Assembly (NCBI RefSeq): GCF_029911635.1
Contig: NZ_JARYTI010000021.1
Location: 1 to 64,000, forward strand
Length of the DNA: 64,000 nucleotides
Direction: 5' to 3'
From: Sphingomonas sp. AR_OL41
Lineage (GTDB): Bacteria; Pseudomonadota; Alphaproteobacteria; Sphingomonadales; Sphingomonadaceae
The translations under genes were made by a program, and so were the position numbers. How positions within the stretch are numbered: the first letter of the stretch is position 1; each line of letters opens with the position of its first letter. The notes under the pieces are model-generated. The model was not told where the DNA came from and did not search any database. It was given only the letters and a program-made list of their open reading frames with translations. Positions 1 through 9,530 of this stretch are shown piece by piece.

Positions 1-1
1 A

Positions 2-100
2 GCAGCGCTGGCACATGTCGAGGCGGCGCTGCTCGCGTTCCGCGACGCACTCGCCGCGACGCCGACCGCCGCGCTGCTCGACGGCGCGGTGCCGGCATGA
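2..100 (+). CDS. C-terminal end of a probable ubiquinol-cytochrome c chaperone (partial)
   Basis: Only the last 32 codons are inside the window; the frame is open from base 2 and stops with TGA at 98-100, overlapping the ATG of the next gene by four bases. The visible residues are an alanine-rich helical tail with no diagnostic motif. The assignment rests on context: in sphingomonads a CBP3-type ubiquinol-cytochrome c chaperone gene commonly precedes DUF177. That the stretch is coding is likely from the ATGA overlap; the product name is inference. Confidence 0.45.
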   Translation, partial: AALAHVEAALLAFRDALAATPTAALLDGAVPA

Positions 101-621
101 GCGCGCCCGAATTTTCGCGCATCGAGCGTGCCGACACGATCGGCGAGGGCGAGCGCACGATCCGCATCGCCGCCGACGCGACCGAACGCGCAGCGCTGGC
201 GAAGCGCTTCGAGCTCGCAAGTGTCGAGTCGCTCGAGGCCGAGTTCCGCCTCAGCCGCGACGCAGCCGGCGTGATCGCGCATGGCCATGTCCGCGCGCAG
301 GTGGTGCAGGCCTGCGTCATCACCGACGAACCCATGCCCGGCACGATCGACGAGCCGGTCGCGCTGCGCTTCGTTATCGATGATGTCGCCGGCGAGGGCG
401 AGATCGAGCTCGACGAGGATGCGCTCGACACGATGCTTTATGACGGCGCCGCGATCGACCTGGGCGAAGCGGCCGCCGAGACGATGGCGCTGGCGCTCAA
501 CCCCTATCCGCGCGGCCCCGGCGCGGCCGCCGCGCTGCGCGCCGCCGGCGTGGTGAGCGAAGACGAGGTCACGCCGCTCAACGCCTTTTCCGGGCTGAAG
601 GCGAGGATGGAAGAGCGCTAA
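97..621 (+). CDS. DUF177 (YceD-family) protein
   Basis: This 174-residue protein belongs to the YceD/DUF177 family, linked in other bacteria and plastids to 23S rRNA accumulation and often encoded near rpmF and plsX. The family signature is the acidic stretch EGEIELDEDALD followed by an aspartate/leucine segment (IDLGEAAAETMALALNPYPR) around residues 115-150. The length fits the alphaproteobacterial form. The start overlaps the stop of the upstream gene as ATGA, so the two are translationally coupled. The stop overlaps the stop of the convergent phosphatase gene by four bases. A role in ribosome or rRNA metabolism is known only for family members, not shown here. Confidence 0.85.
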   Translation: MSAPEFSRIERADTIGEGERTIRIAADATERAALAKRFELASVESLEAEFRLSRDAAGVIAHGHVRAQVVQACVITDEPMPGTIDEPVALRFVIDDVAGEGEIELDEDALDTMLYDGAAIDLGEAAAETMALALNPYPRGPGAAAALRAAGVVSEDEVTPLNAFSGLKARMEER

Positions 622-1160
622 TCCAGATCCGGCCCGAGCGTCGCGTCGAGGTCGCGCGGGCGGACGAACAAGTCGAGCACCGCGCCGTTCGCGGCGGCAT
701 CGGCCCAGCGATCGATCGCGAAGCTCAGCCGCACCGTGCTGGCGGTAGGCAGCTTCTCCTCGACCGCGTCGCGCTGCGGCGCCTGGTCGGTGTCGGGCAC
801 CAGCATCAGCACGAGATCCTCGAGGCCCGGATTGTGCCCGACGAGCAGCGCGCTCGCCACGCTGTCGGGCAGTTCGCGCACCACGTCGAGCAGCGTCACC
901 GCCGAGGCGAGATAGATCCGGCGGTCGAGCGTGGCGGGAAGATCCGAGCCATAGCCGCCCGCGACCTGCTCCAGCGTCTCCGCGACGCGCACCGCGGGCG
1001 AGGCGATGACATGATCGAACTCGAGCCCCAGGCTGCGCCAGTGCCGACCGACCGCGGCGGCGGCGCGCTTGCCCTTGGCGTTGAGCGGGCGATCGAAATC
1101 GCGCAGCGCGGGGTCGTCCCAGCCCGACTTGGCGTGGCGGAGCAGCGTGAGCGTCTTCAT
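618..1160 (-). CDS. SixA-like histidine phosphatase
   Basis: A 180-residue cytosolic protein of the histidine phosphatase superfamily, SixA branch. The catalytic RHG-type motif is near the N-terminus (LLRHAKSGWDD, residues 6-16), with His 8 the predicted phospho-acceptor; the second histidine lies in LLVGHNPGLEDL near residue 107. SixA enzymes remove phosphate from phosphohistidine in phosphorelay or phosphotransfer proteins, but the substrate cannot be read from sequence. Its ATG overlaps the TGA of the upstream helicase gene by four bases, so both are probably one transcript. Confidence 0.85.
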   Translation of the reverse strand: MKTLTLLRHAKSGWDDPALRDFDRPLNAKGKRAAAAVGRHWRSLGLEFDHVIASPAVRVAETLEQVAGGYGSDLPATLDRRIYLASAVTLLDVVRELPDSVASALLVGHNPGLEDLVLMLVPDTDQAPQRDAVEEKLPTASTVRLSFAIDRWADAAANGAVLDLFVRPRDLDATLGPDLD

Positions 1161-3895
1161 GGCGTCGGCGTCTCCGTCAGGCGTCCGGGCGCCTCATGCC
1201 CGAGCCTTGGCGCCGAGGGAAGACGTGCTACGCGCGAAACCGCCTCGTCGAGCGTCACGCGCGCGATTCCCACGCCGGGCGGAAAGGCGGTGAGCAGGCG
1301 CGAGGGCATCGCGGCGGAGAGCAGCACGAAGGTGCCATGGTCGTCGGCGCGGCGAATCAGCCGGCCGAACGCCTGGGCGAGCCGCGCGCGGACGATGCGG
1401 TCGTCATAGCCCGATCCGCCGCCGGCGAGGCGCCGCGCGGCGTGGAGCACGGTCGGCTTGGGCCAGGGCACGCCCTCCAGCACGACCAGCCGTAGCGAAC
1501 CGCCCGGCACGTCGACGCCGTCGCGCAGCGCATCGGTGCCGAGCAGCGAGGCATGGGCATCGTCGCGGAAGATGTCGACCAGCGTACCGGTGTCGATCGG
1601 GTCGACATGCTGGGCGAGCAGCGCCAGCCCCTCGCGCGCCAGCCGGTCGGCGATGCGGGCATGGACGCCGCGCAGCCGCCGGATCGCGGTGAACAGCCCG
1701 AGCATCCCGCCGCCCGAGGCGACCGCGAGCCGGGCATAGGCATTGGCGAGGCTCGCCATGTCGCCGCGCTTGACGTCGGTGACGATCAGCACCTCGGCCT
1801 GCGCGGCATAGTCGAACGGGCTGATCGCGGCGAAGCGCGAGGCCGGGCGTTCGAGATGGTTGGCGCCGGTGCGCGCCTCGGCCACCGCCCAGTCCTCGCC
1901 GCCACGCAACGTCGCCGAGGTGACGAGCGCGCCATGCGCCGAGCGCAGCACGGTGTCGGCGAACGGCTTGCCGGGATCGAGCCAGTGGCGGTGCAGGCCG
2001 ATATCGTACTCGCGGCCCTCGACGCGGTCGACCGCGAGCCAGTCGATGAAGTCGTGCGCGACCGGCCCGCCGATCCGCGCGAGCAGCGACAGCCACGCCG
2101 CGACGGTTTCGGCGCGCCAGCCGACCGAAGCGATCGCGCCCTCGATCCGCGCACGCGCCGGGCCGTCCATCCAGTCGGGCGCCTCGGCCAGCACCGCCTC
2201 GAGCCGGCGGCCGAGCGTGACGAGCGGGCGAACCAGCGCATCGAGCGCATGTGCCGCAGGGCCGGCGGCCTCGATCAGCGTCGGGTCGGGCTCGGCCAGC
2301 TCGGTCTCCAGCCCGTAACCCGCATCGCCCTCGGCCTCGGCGCGGGCATAGACGAGCCCGCGCACCGCGCCGAGCAGCGCCTCGACCGGACCGAAGGGCT
2401 GCCCCTCGCCGACGCGCTGCAGCCAGCCGTCGCCCGGCAGCGCCTGGGCGGCATGGATCGCATCGGCGATGGCGAGCCCGCCAGCCTCGTCATAACTCGC
2501 CACGTCGGACAGCCGCGCGGCGAGCCCGCGCCGCCGCCCGCGCCCGCCGCTTTCGGGGCCGAGGATCCAGCGCCGCAGTTCGATCGTCTCCTGACCCGTC
2601 AGCGCGGTCGAGAACATCGCGTCGGCGGCGTCGAAGATGTGGTGGCCTTCGTCGAAGACATAACGCGTCGGGCGCGTCGCCAGCTCGCGGCCGCGCGCGG
2701 CGTTGACCATCACCAGCGCATGGTTGGCGATGACGATGTCGGCCTCGGCCGAGGCGCGCGCGGCGCGCTCGATGAAGCATTTGCGGTAATGCGGGCAGCC
2801 GGCATAGACGCACTCGCCGCGCCGGTCGGTCAGCGCGGTCGAGCCGTTGCGGCGGAACAAGGTCGGCAGCCAGCCGGGCAGGTCGCCGCCGATCATGTCG
2901 CCATCGGCGCTATACGCCGCCCAGCGCGCGACGAGCTGCGCCAGGATCGCGGCGCGACCCGCGAACCCGCCCTGCAACGCATCCTCGAGGTTCAACAGGC
3001 AGAGATAATTTTCGCGGCCCTTGCGCGTGACGACCTTGGTCCGGCGCACCTCGGCGTCGGGGAACAGCCGGGTGGTTTCCTGCGCCAGCTGGCGTTGCAG
3101 CGCCTTGGTGAAGGTCGACACCCACACCGCGCCGCCGGCCTGTTCGGCCCAGAGCGAGGCGGGCGCGAGATAGCCCAAAGTCTTGCCGATCCCCGTCCCG
3201 GCTTCCGCCAGCACGAGATTGGGCGCGTCGCGCATCATGCGCGGCGCGAACGCCTCGATCGCGGCCTCGGCATAGGCGCGCTGGCCGGGGCGCTGCTCGG
3301 CGCCGCTGCCGACCAGCTTTGCGAGCCGCTCGGCGGTCTGCGCCGGATCGACGACGATGGTGCGCGGCGCGGGGCGCGGCGCGGCCTCCGACCATTCGGG
3401 CAGCTTCGTGAACAGCCAGCGCTCGGCGGTGACCGGCTTGCGAATGCGGTCGATCAGCGCCGGCGTCCACGGCCAGCGCAGCCGCAGCAGCGACTGCAGC
3501 GAGGTCCAGGCGCCCTCGCGCTCGGGCCAGTCGCCGCCCGCGGTATCGAGCAGCGCGGCGGTGGCGCGCAGCAGGAACGGCGCGACCTCCTCGTCGCGGC
3601 CCGGCACGTCGAGCCCGGTGGCGCGCGCAAGCCCGCGCGGCGTCGGCACCATGAAGCGCGCCGGGAAAAGAAAGGCGTAGAGTTCGAGCAGGTCGAGCCC
3701 CGACAGCTCGGCATGGCCAAGCCGCTGCCCGATCAGCGGCGCGCCGAGCATGATCATCGGCGTGTCGGCGGCGAGACGGATCGCCTCGCCACGCCCGACC
3801 GTGCGGCATGTGCCGTCGGGCTGGGCGATCCAGATCCCGCCATGGCTGGCGTGCAGCGCGGGCCAGGGCAGCACGAGAGGGGGAAGCGGCGGCAT
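1157..3895 (-). CDS. DinG/XPD-family ATP-dependent DNA helicase
   Basis: A 912-residue superfamily 2 helicase of the DinG/XPD type. Walker A is AEAGTGIGKT near residue 235; the Walker B/DEAH box reads DEGHH near residue 415. Between them (about 360-375) the cysteines of ECVYAGCPHYRKC match an iron-sulfur cluster site. The C-terminal half ends with a typical motif VI, QAFGRLIRR. Such enzymes unwind DNA 5'-3' and resolve R-loops or G-quadruplexes during repair. An upstream in-frame extension to 4021 exists, but it is arginine/cysteine-rich and unlike the family, so the start at 3895 (MPPLPPLVLPW) was chosen. The stop overlaps the start of the SixA-like gene. Confidence 0.88.
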   Translation of the reverse strand: MPPLPPLVLPWPALHASHGGIWIAQPDGTCRTVGRGEAIRLAADTPMIMLGAPLIGQRLGHAELSGLDLLELYAFLFPARFMVPTPRGLARATGLDVPGRDEEVAPFLLRATAALLDTAGGDWPEREGAWTSLQSLLRLRWPWTPALIDRIRKPVTAERWLFTKLPEWSEAAPRPAPRTIVVDPAQTAERLAKLVGSGAEQRPGQRAYAEAAIEAFAPRMMRDAPNLVLAEAGTGIGKTLGYLAPASLWAEQAGGAVWVSTFTKALQRQLAQETTRLFPDAEVRRTKVVTRKGRENYLCLLNLEDALQGGFAGRAAILAQLVARWAAYSADGDMIGGDLPGWLPTLFRRNGSTALTDRRGECVYAGCPHYRKCFIERAARASAEADIVIANHALVMVNAARGRELATRPTRYVFDEGHHIFDAADAMFSTALTGQETIELRRWILGPESGGRGRRRGLAARLSDVASYDEAGGLAIADAIHAAQALPGDGWLQRVGEGQPFGPVEALLGAVRGLVYARAEAEGDAGYGLETELAEPDPTLIEAAGPAAHALDALVRPLVTLGRRLEAVLAEAPDWMDGPARARIEGAIASVGWRAETVAAWLSLLARIGGPVAHDFIDWLAVDRVEGREYDIGLHRHWLDPGKPFADTVLRSAHGALVTSATLRGGEDWAVAEARTGANHLERPASRFAAISPFDYAAQAEVLIVTDVKRGDMASLANAYARLAVASGGGMLGLFTAIRRLRGVHARIADRLAREGLALLAQHVDPIDTGTLVDIFRDDAHASLLGTDALRDGVDVPGGSLRLVVLEGVPWPKPTVLHAARRLAGGGSGYDDRIVRARLAQAFGRLIRRADDHGTFVLLSAAMPSRLLTAFPPGVGIARVTLDEAVSRVARLPSAPRLGHEAPGRLTETPTP

Positions 3896-4390
3896 TGCGG
3901 CGATCCTAGCGCAGTCGGAACATCGGGGGAACGGGTTGCGCGACGATGCGAGGCGATTTCCTGTCGGTTGCGACGCGACCAGGCGCTGGCCGCTGCATCT
4001 CCACGCGCGCCCTTCTTCCACTCACCGCGCTAGATACCCGGCGTGCATACATTGTGGCTGTCGTGAATCTCCCTCTCCCCTTGTGGGAGAGGGAAGGGGC
4101 CCATCGCGCAGCGATGGGAAGGGTGAGGGGGACTGACGCGGACGACGCGTTCGCGACTCCCCCTCATCCGGCGCTTCGCGCCACCCGTTTTGTCGTGTGC
4201 CGGGTCAATCATGCCCCCGGCATGATTGAGAAATGCTCCGGGGGAGCATTTCGACCCGTCACGCGCCAAAACGCCCACAAGGGGAGAAGGATCTTGCGCC
4301 GCTCTCGGATGATCTGTGAATTCCGTAGGGCGTGCGGCCCACCGCTAACGCCCCTTCCCTTTGGTCTCATGAGCGCCTAGCGTCTGCCCA
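3896..4390. other. Intergenic region with nested palindromic repeats
   Basis: This gap between the divergent helicase and thiC genes holds no convincing gene. From about 4068 it contains REP-like sequence: a hairpin around CTCTCCCCTTGTGGGAGAG, a second stem around CCCATCGCGCAGCGATGGG, then a CCGGCGCTTCGCGCC stem. The structured element at 4187-4272, listed separately, interrupts this REP material, which resumes as ACAAGGGGAGAAGG. The thiC promoter must lie within or after the array; no strong -35/-10 pair could be named. Confidence 0.7.
4187..4272. repeat. Two-hairpin repeat element, copy A (three-way-junction fold)
   Basis: An imperfect outer stem (GTTTTG...CGGGT with ACCCG...CAAAAC; two mismatches and one wobble in about 19 pairs) encloses two perfect hairpins. 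Hairpin 1 (4206-4228) has a 10-bp stem with loop CCC; hairpin 2 (4231-4251) has a 9-bp stem with loop GGG. The loops are complementary. The element lies inside a REP array. A second copy at 49798-49861 keeps the fold with different stem sequences. No coding capacity was seen. Confidence 0.7.
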
Positions 4391-6444
<2,054 letters not shown>

Positions 6445-6963
6445 GTGCCTCGCGGCACATGTCGCCGATTCACAGCGGCGCCTGAAACGCGGAGAACTCT
6501 CCTAACATCGCCCATGCTGAAGCCCTTCGTTGCCATCGTTGATGGGAACTGCCGACTTTGTGTTGTGGTTGTGTCGCAAAGGGCGGAGAGTAGACGGCTC
6601 CTGATTTTCCGAGGCGCTCGTCTCCAACCGATGCGCATCCGCATATTGCCCAAGTGATTGTATCGTAGGATTTTTACTGACCGCACGCGACTTGAATCCG
6701 CATCACATTTTGGAGGTGCCGGATTTTTCGGAAGGGATAATCAAAAATAGTTCTTGCAGGAAGAAGTGACGTTCTCTATATGTTCTACTACAATATCAGC
6801 AGCTGTGATCAAAATGCCACAGGTTGCGGGATTCAACTGCTGACAACGACATGCTACGTTTAGCGACCGAATGATTCGCTTTTGAGGGGAAGCGAGTAAC
6901 CAGTCGTTGAACAGATCGTTATGTAGCTACGATATGGTTGCTCTCTAGCGGAAGGAAATTTTA
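6445..6963. other. AT-richer intergenic stretch after thiC
   Basis: No supported gene was found in these 519 bases. Base composition drops from the high GC of thiC to a clearly AT-richer sequence from about 6640 onward, continuing through the Fic gene. A possible promoter for the following small gene is TTGAAC (6907-6912) with TACGAT (6928-6933), but the 15-base spacer makes it weak. The change in composition suggests the start of a transferred segment. Confidence 0.5.
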
Positions 6964-7143
6964 ATGTCCCAGTCAGCTCACACCGCAGAGTTAATTGAGC
7001 GCGCGCGTCATTTGAAAATGACCCCTGCGCAAAAACACGCACAAAGAGTGAGCTTGGTCGTTGGGTTGAGCAAACACAAATCAGATATATCGCGCGAAAA
7101 TGTCGAGTCCATAGTGACGGAATACGAAGGTATTGCGGGGTAG
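6964..7143 (+). CDS. Small 59-residue protein, candidate partner of the downstream Fic enzyme
   Basis: An ATG at 6964 follows a GGAAGGAAA ribosome-binding site and opens a 59-codon frame ending TAG at 7141. The protein is charged and helical, with no signal peptide or membrane segment: an N-terminal helix (ELIERARHLKM), a basic QKHAQR centre and a C-terminal segment SRENVESIVTEYEG. I do not recognise the family. Its position directly before an isolated fic gene suggests an antitoxin, as VbhA is for VbhT. However, no exact (S/T)xxxE(G/N) inhibitory motif is present; VTEYEG and SRENV are only near misses. An intrinsic terminator separates it from fic. Codon use is AT-rich like the Fic gene and unlike neighbours. 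Confidence 0.6.
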   Translation: MSQSAHTAELIERARHLKMTPAQKHAQRVSLVVGLSKHKSDISRENVESIVTEYEGIAG

Positions 7144-7171
7144 TTTAATTCTGTATACCCGTTAACGAAAG

Positions 7172-7196
7172 ACCCGGCTTAATGCCGGGTTTTTTG
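7172..7196 (+). terminator. Intrinsic terminator between the small gene and fic
   Basis: A perfect 7-bp stem (ACCCGGC/GCCGGGT) with loop TTAAT is followed by a run of six T bases, a textbook Rho-independent terminator on the plus strand. It begins 29 bases after the small gene stops and ends just before the Shine-Dalgarno of fic, so fic would be made only by read-through or from its own promoter. Confidence 0.85.
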
Positions 7197-7210
7197 TTGG
7201 GGAGCGGACG

Positions 7211-7867
7211 ATGAAAGACGATAACTGGGAGATGATCACTGGGCAAACCGCTCATAGGATTGAAATCCTGAATTATCTCAGCCAAATCAATCAAATTGAA
7301 GCGATGGTGATATTCTCCCTACATCACTATCCATCGACAGATCACGGAACTTCTCGCCACCTCAATGAAGTGTCGTTAAAAGAATTACACCGGACCGGTA
7401 CATTCCTGCTTCTAGCCAAACCAGGCCACTTTAGAGAAACCGGCGTAGAACTTCAACTCGTTGATGGTACGGTGATTTATAATCCCCCTCCACCTAATGA
7501 GGTCGAAAAATATCTAAAAGAGTTTTTTGGAATTTTAAGTGCTAAATGGACTGAGTTCAGCCCTGTAACAGCTGGCGCTTTTACTTTATGGTTTATAAAC
7601 TGGGTGCACCCTTTTAAAAACGGGAACGGGCGCTCAGCGCGAGCATTTTGTTATGCTACGATGGCAATGCGAATGGGCTACGTACCGCCCGGTGAGCAAA
7701 CGGTCCCGGAGCTTATCAAGAATAATGATGATGAATATCAAACTGCGCTTCGAAAAGCCGATGCAAAATATAAGGCCAGTGGCAAGCCAGACCTATCCGC
7801 ATTAGAGTCGCTACTGGACCGACTTCTAGCCCAGCAGCTGGAAGCTGCCCTAGCGTCAAATCCATAA
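7211..7867 (+). CDS. Fic-domain protein, predicted AMP (nucleotidyl) transferase
   Basis: Fic enzymes usually transfer AMP from ATP to a hydroxyl side chain of a target protein; bacterial stand-alone forms are often toxins. The 218-residue protein has the full active-site motif HPFKNGNGRSAR near residues 136-147, including catalytic His and the anion-binding GNGR. Upstream is the family LHR...PGHFRETGVEL segment (about 60-80), the expected target-docking flap. No class II or class III self-inhibitory helix with (S/T)xxxE(G/N) was found at either end, so regulation in trans is plausible. GGGGAG precedes the ATG at 7211. The gene is markedly AT-richer than its surroundings, a sign of transfer. 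The terminator and 59-residue gene lie just upstream. Confidence 0.9.
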   Translation: MKDDNWEMITGQTAHRIEILNYLSQINQIEAMVIFSLHHYPSTDHGTSRHLNEVSLKELHRTGTFLLLAKPGHFRETGVELQLVDGTVIYNPPPPNEVEKYLKEFFGILSAKWTEFSPVTAGAFTLWFINWVHPFKNGNGRSARAFCYATMAMRMGYVPPGEQTVPELIKNNDDEYQTALRKADAKYKASGKPDLSALESLLDRLLAQQLEAALASNP

Positions 7868-8000
7868 ACGCTGCCCGAAACGCCGGTAACACTGAGCTTA
7901 GCTACCGACTGCGGAGATGCCGGTGACGCTTCACCTGGTTCCGGTGACACTCCACTTATCTCAAGCCAAGTGCCCCACGTTCCAAGCCGCCTCCCCGAAT

Positions 8001-8039
8001 TATCCCACATTTTACAAAATTCATAATTTGTGGGATAAA
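8001..8039. promoter_or_regulatory. Perfect 10-bp palindrome abutting a start codon (site 1)
   Basis: TTATCCCACA at 8001-8010 is exactly mirrored by TGTGGGATAA at 8030-8039, with a 19-base AT-rich centre. The ATG of the nucleotidyltransferase gene is at 8045, so the right arm overlaps where its ribosome-binding site must be. The site could be an operator or an RNA hairpin controlling translation. A related palindrome is at 11384-11423. Confidence 0.6.
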
Positions 8040-8044
8040 CCGCC

Positions 8045-9049
8045 ATGCCGGTGGTGAAACCCTTCTCCGACGAACAGGCGCGCACGCTGGTCAATCTGCG
8101 CCAGCGCTATGAAGCATGGATCGAGGCGGAACGAGCGCTTGCCGCCTTGCCCTATGACCTGCGGCGCAAGGAGATTGCCGGTCGCGCCTATCTCTACGAA
8201 ATCCACGATCGCGGCGGAAACGGTACGAGCCTGGGGCCATGGTCCGACGAGAAGGCCACGCGATGGGCGGAGTATCGCGCCGCGAAAGCCGCCGCCAAAC
8301 ATCGCCGCGAAACGACCAAGGCCGTGCTCGACGAAAGCGCCCGGCTGGCGCGCGCGCTGCGTGTGCCGATGGTCGCCAGCGAAGCGGGTCCGTTGTTGCG
8401 CGAGGCCGATCGGCGTGGCCTGCTCGACGGCGCCTTGCTGGTCGTCGGCACCAACACGATGGCGGCCTATATGCTCGAGGCCGCCGGCTTCATCCGCGAA
8501 CTGCCCGAGGAGACGGCGGACTTCGATCTCGCCTGGGCGGAGACCGAGCCGCATCAGGGCGAGCAGATCTTATGGCAATTGCTGAAAGCGGTCGATCCGA
8601 CCTTCACCGTCAACACCGAGCGCACCTTTCAGGCGCGCAATGCCAGAGCCTATGAGGTCGAGATACTGGTCGCGCCGTCGCGCCTTGCGAGCATGGCGCC
8701 CACCGATCGCCCGCGCCCGGTTGCGCTGCCCGAGCAGGAATGGCTGCTGATGGGAAGGCCGATCGATCAGGTGCTGATCTGTCGCGACGGCAGCCCGGTG
8801 CGCATCGTCGCGCCCGATCCGCGCTGGTTCGCGCTGCAGAAACTGTGGATGGCAGAGCAGGCGAAGCGCAATCCGCTGAAGCGCGCCAAGGATCGCAAGC
8901 AGGGCATGCTGCTGCTCGACGCCGTCGATGAGGCGATGCCGCATTATCCGCTCGATGCGGGGTTCGCCGCGACGCTTCCGGACGAACTAGCCGCGCATTA
9001 TCTGCGCTGGTCCGAACAGCGCGGCGCGCCGGCGCCGGTCGCGTGGTAA
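8045..9049 (+). CDS. Nucleotidyltransferase-fold protein of the GSU2403 type
   Basis: The 334-residue protein resembles the GSU2403-type nucleotidyltransferase-fold family. The N-terminal third is a charged helical region. The core begins near residue 134 with VVGTNTMAAYMLEAAGF, equivalent to the glycine/serine strand-turn of nucleotidyltransferases. A DFD pair near residues 160-162 is a plausible metal-binding site. No substrate can be named; some related folds act as toxins. The ATG at 8045 was chosen because the next in-frame starts would cut into the helical region; GGGATAA of the palindrome arm is the only Shine-Dalgarno-like sequence. The next gene follows after 12 bases with its own GGAGG, so they are probably cotranscribed. 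GC content is normal again, unlike fic. Confidence 0.7.
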   Translation: MPVVKPFSDEQARTLVNLRQRYEAWIEAERALAALPYDLRRKEIAGRAYLYEIHDRGGNGTSLGPWSDEKATRWAEYRAAKAAAKHRRETTKAVLDESARLARALRVPMVASEAGPLLREADRRGLLDGALLVVGTNTMAAYMLEAAGFIRELPEETADFDLAWAETEPHQGEQILWQLLKAVDPTFTVNTERTFQARNARAYEVEILVAPSRLASMAPTDRPRPVALPEQEWLLMGRPIDQVLICRDGSPVRIVAPDPRWFALQKLWMAEQAKRNPLKRAKDRKQGMLLLDAVDEAMPHYPLDAGFAATLPDELAAHYLRWSEQRGAPAPVAW

Positions 9050-9061
9050 GGAGGCGGCACC

Positions 9062-9319
9062 ATGGAGAAGTGCAGCGCTGACATCGTGCACCATGAGGTC
9101 GATCCGGCCGATATGCCGGCGCTCAGCGGCGCGCTGAAAGCCGAACTTGCCGCGCTGGCTGCGCGGCCCAACACCGACATCGACTATTGCGACATCCCAC
9201 CTCTGGCCGAGACCTTCTGGCACCAGGCGGAGCGCGGCCGTTTCCACAGGCCGGTCAAGCAGCAAATCGCCACTCGCGTCGATGCCGATGCAATGAACCC
9301 ACCCGCCTCGCGCAAGTGA
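9062..9319 (+). CDS. Truncated BrnA-like antitoxin
   Basis: This 85-residue protein resembles the N-terminal part of BrnA-type antitoxins: an acidic segment with TDIDYCDIPPLAETFW (about residues 39-55), then RPVKQQIATRVDADA, the start of the ribbon-helix-helix. In the family the strand is followed by a helix-turn-helix that completes DNA binding; here the sequence diverges after DADA and stops. I found no continuation in another frame. No BrnT toxin gene is adjacent; upstream is the nucleotidyltransferase. It is either a decayed antitoxin or a reduced partner of the upstream protein. A GGAGG precedes the ATG, so translation is expected. Confidence 0.55.
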   Translation: MEKCSADIVHHEVDPADMPALSGALKAELAALAARPNTDIDYCDIPPLAETFWHQAERGRFHRPVKQQIATRVDADAMNPPASRK

Positions 9320-9530
9320 CGGCGCGACCGTCACACCACTTCCCCCCTGCCGGGCCCTCGCGATGGCACCCTCGACAGATCAATGAAGCATTCATGACTA
9401 GATGCAATAAACTAAATCCGAAATGGATATAACGCAGTCGTGCGTCATTTATTACAAATGCCCGCACCACATTGACTCAATTACTTAACTATGGCCACTT
9501 GCCGGCATCAGGAAAGCGCCGGAGAAGACG

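Noticed and set aside
1553-4033. Very long open frame antisense to the DinG-like helicase gene, and similar antisense frames opposite katG, the glucan genes and cobT
   Set aside because: High GC gives long antisense frames; their products are Arg/Ala/Gly-rich and match no protein pattern, while the sense strand carries clear motifs.
6526-6657. Short plus-strand frame with VDGNCRLC, recalling the thioredoxin-like DUF393 DGxCxxC motif
   Set aside because: Only 43 residues, no Shine-Dalgarno, and nothing after the motif fits the family; it is probably chance.
6860-7042. Minus-strand frame of 60 codons opposite the small gene
   Set aside because: Overlaps the better-supported plus-strand gene, which has a proper ribosome-binding site and terminator.
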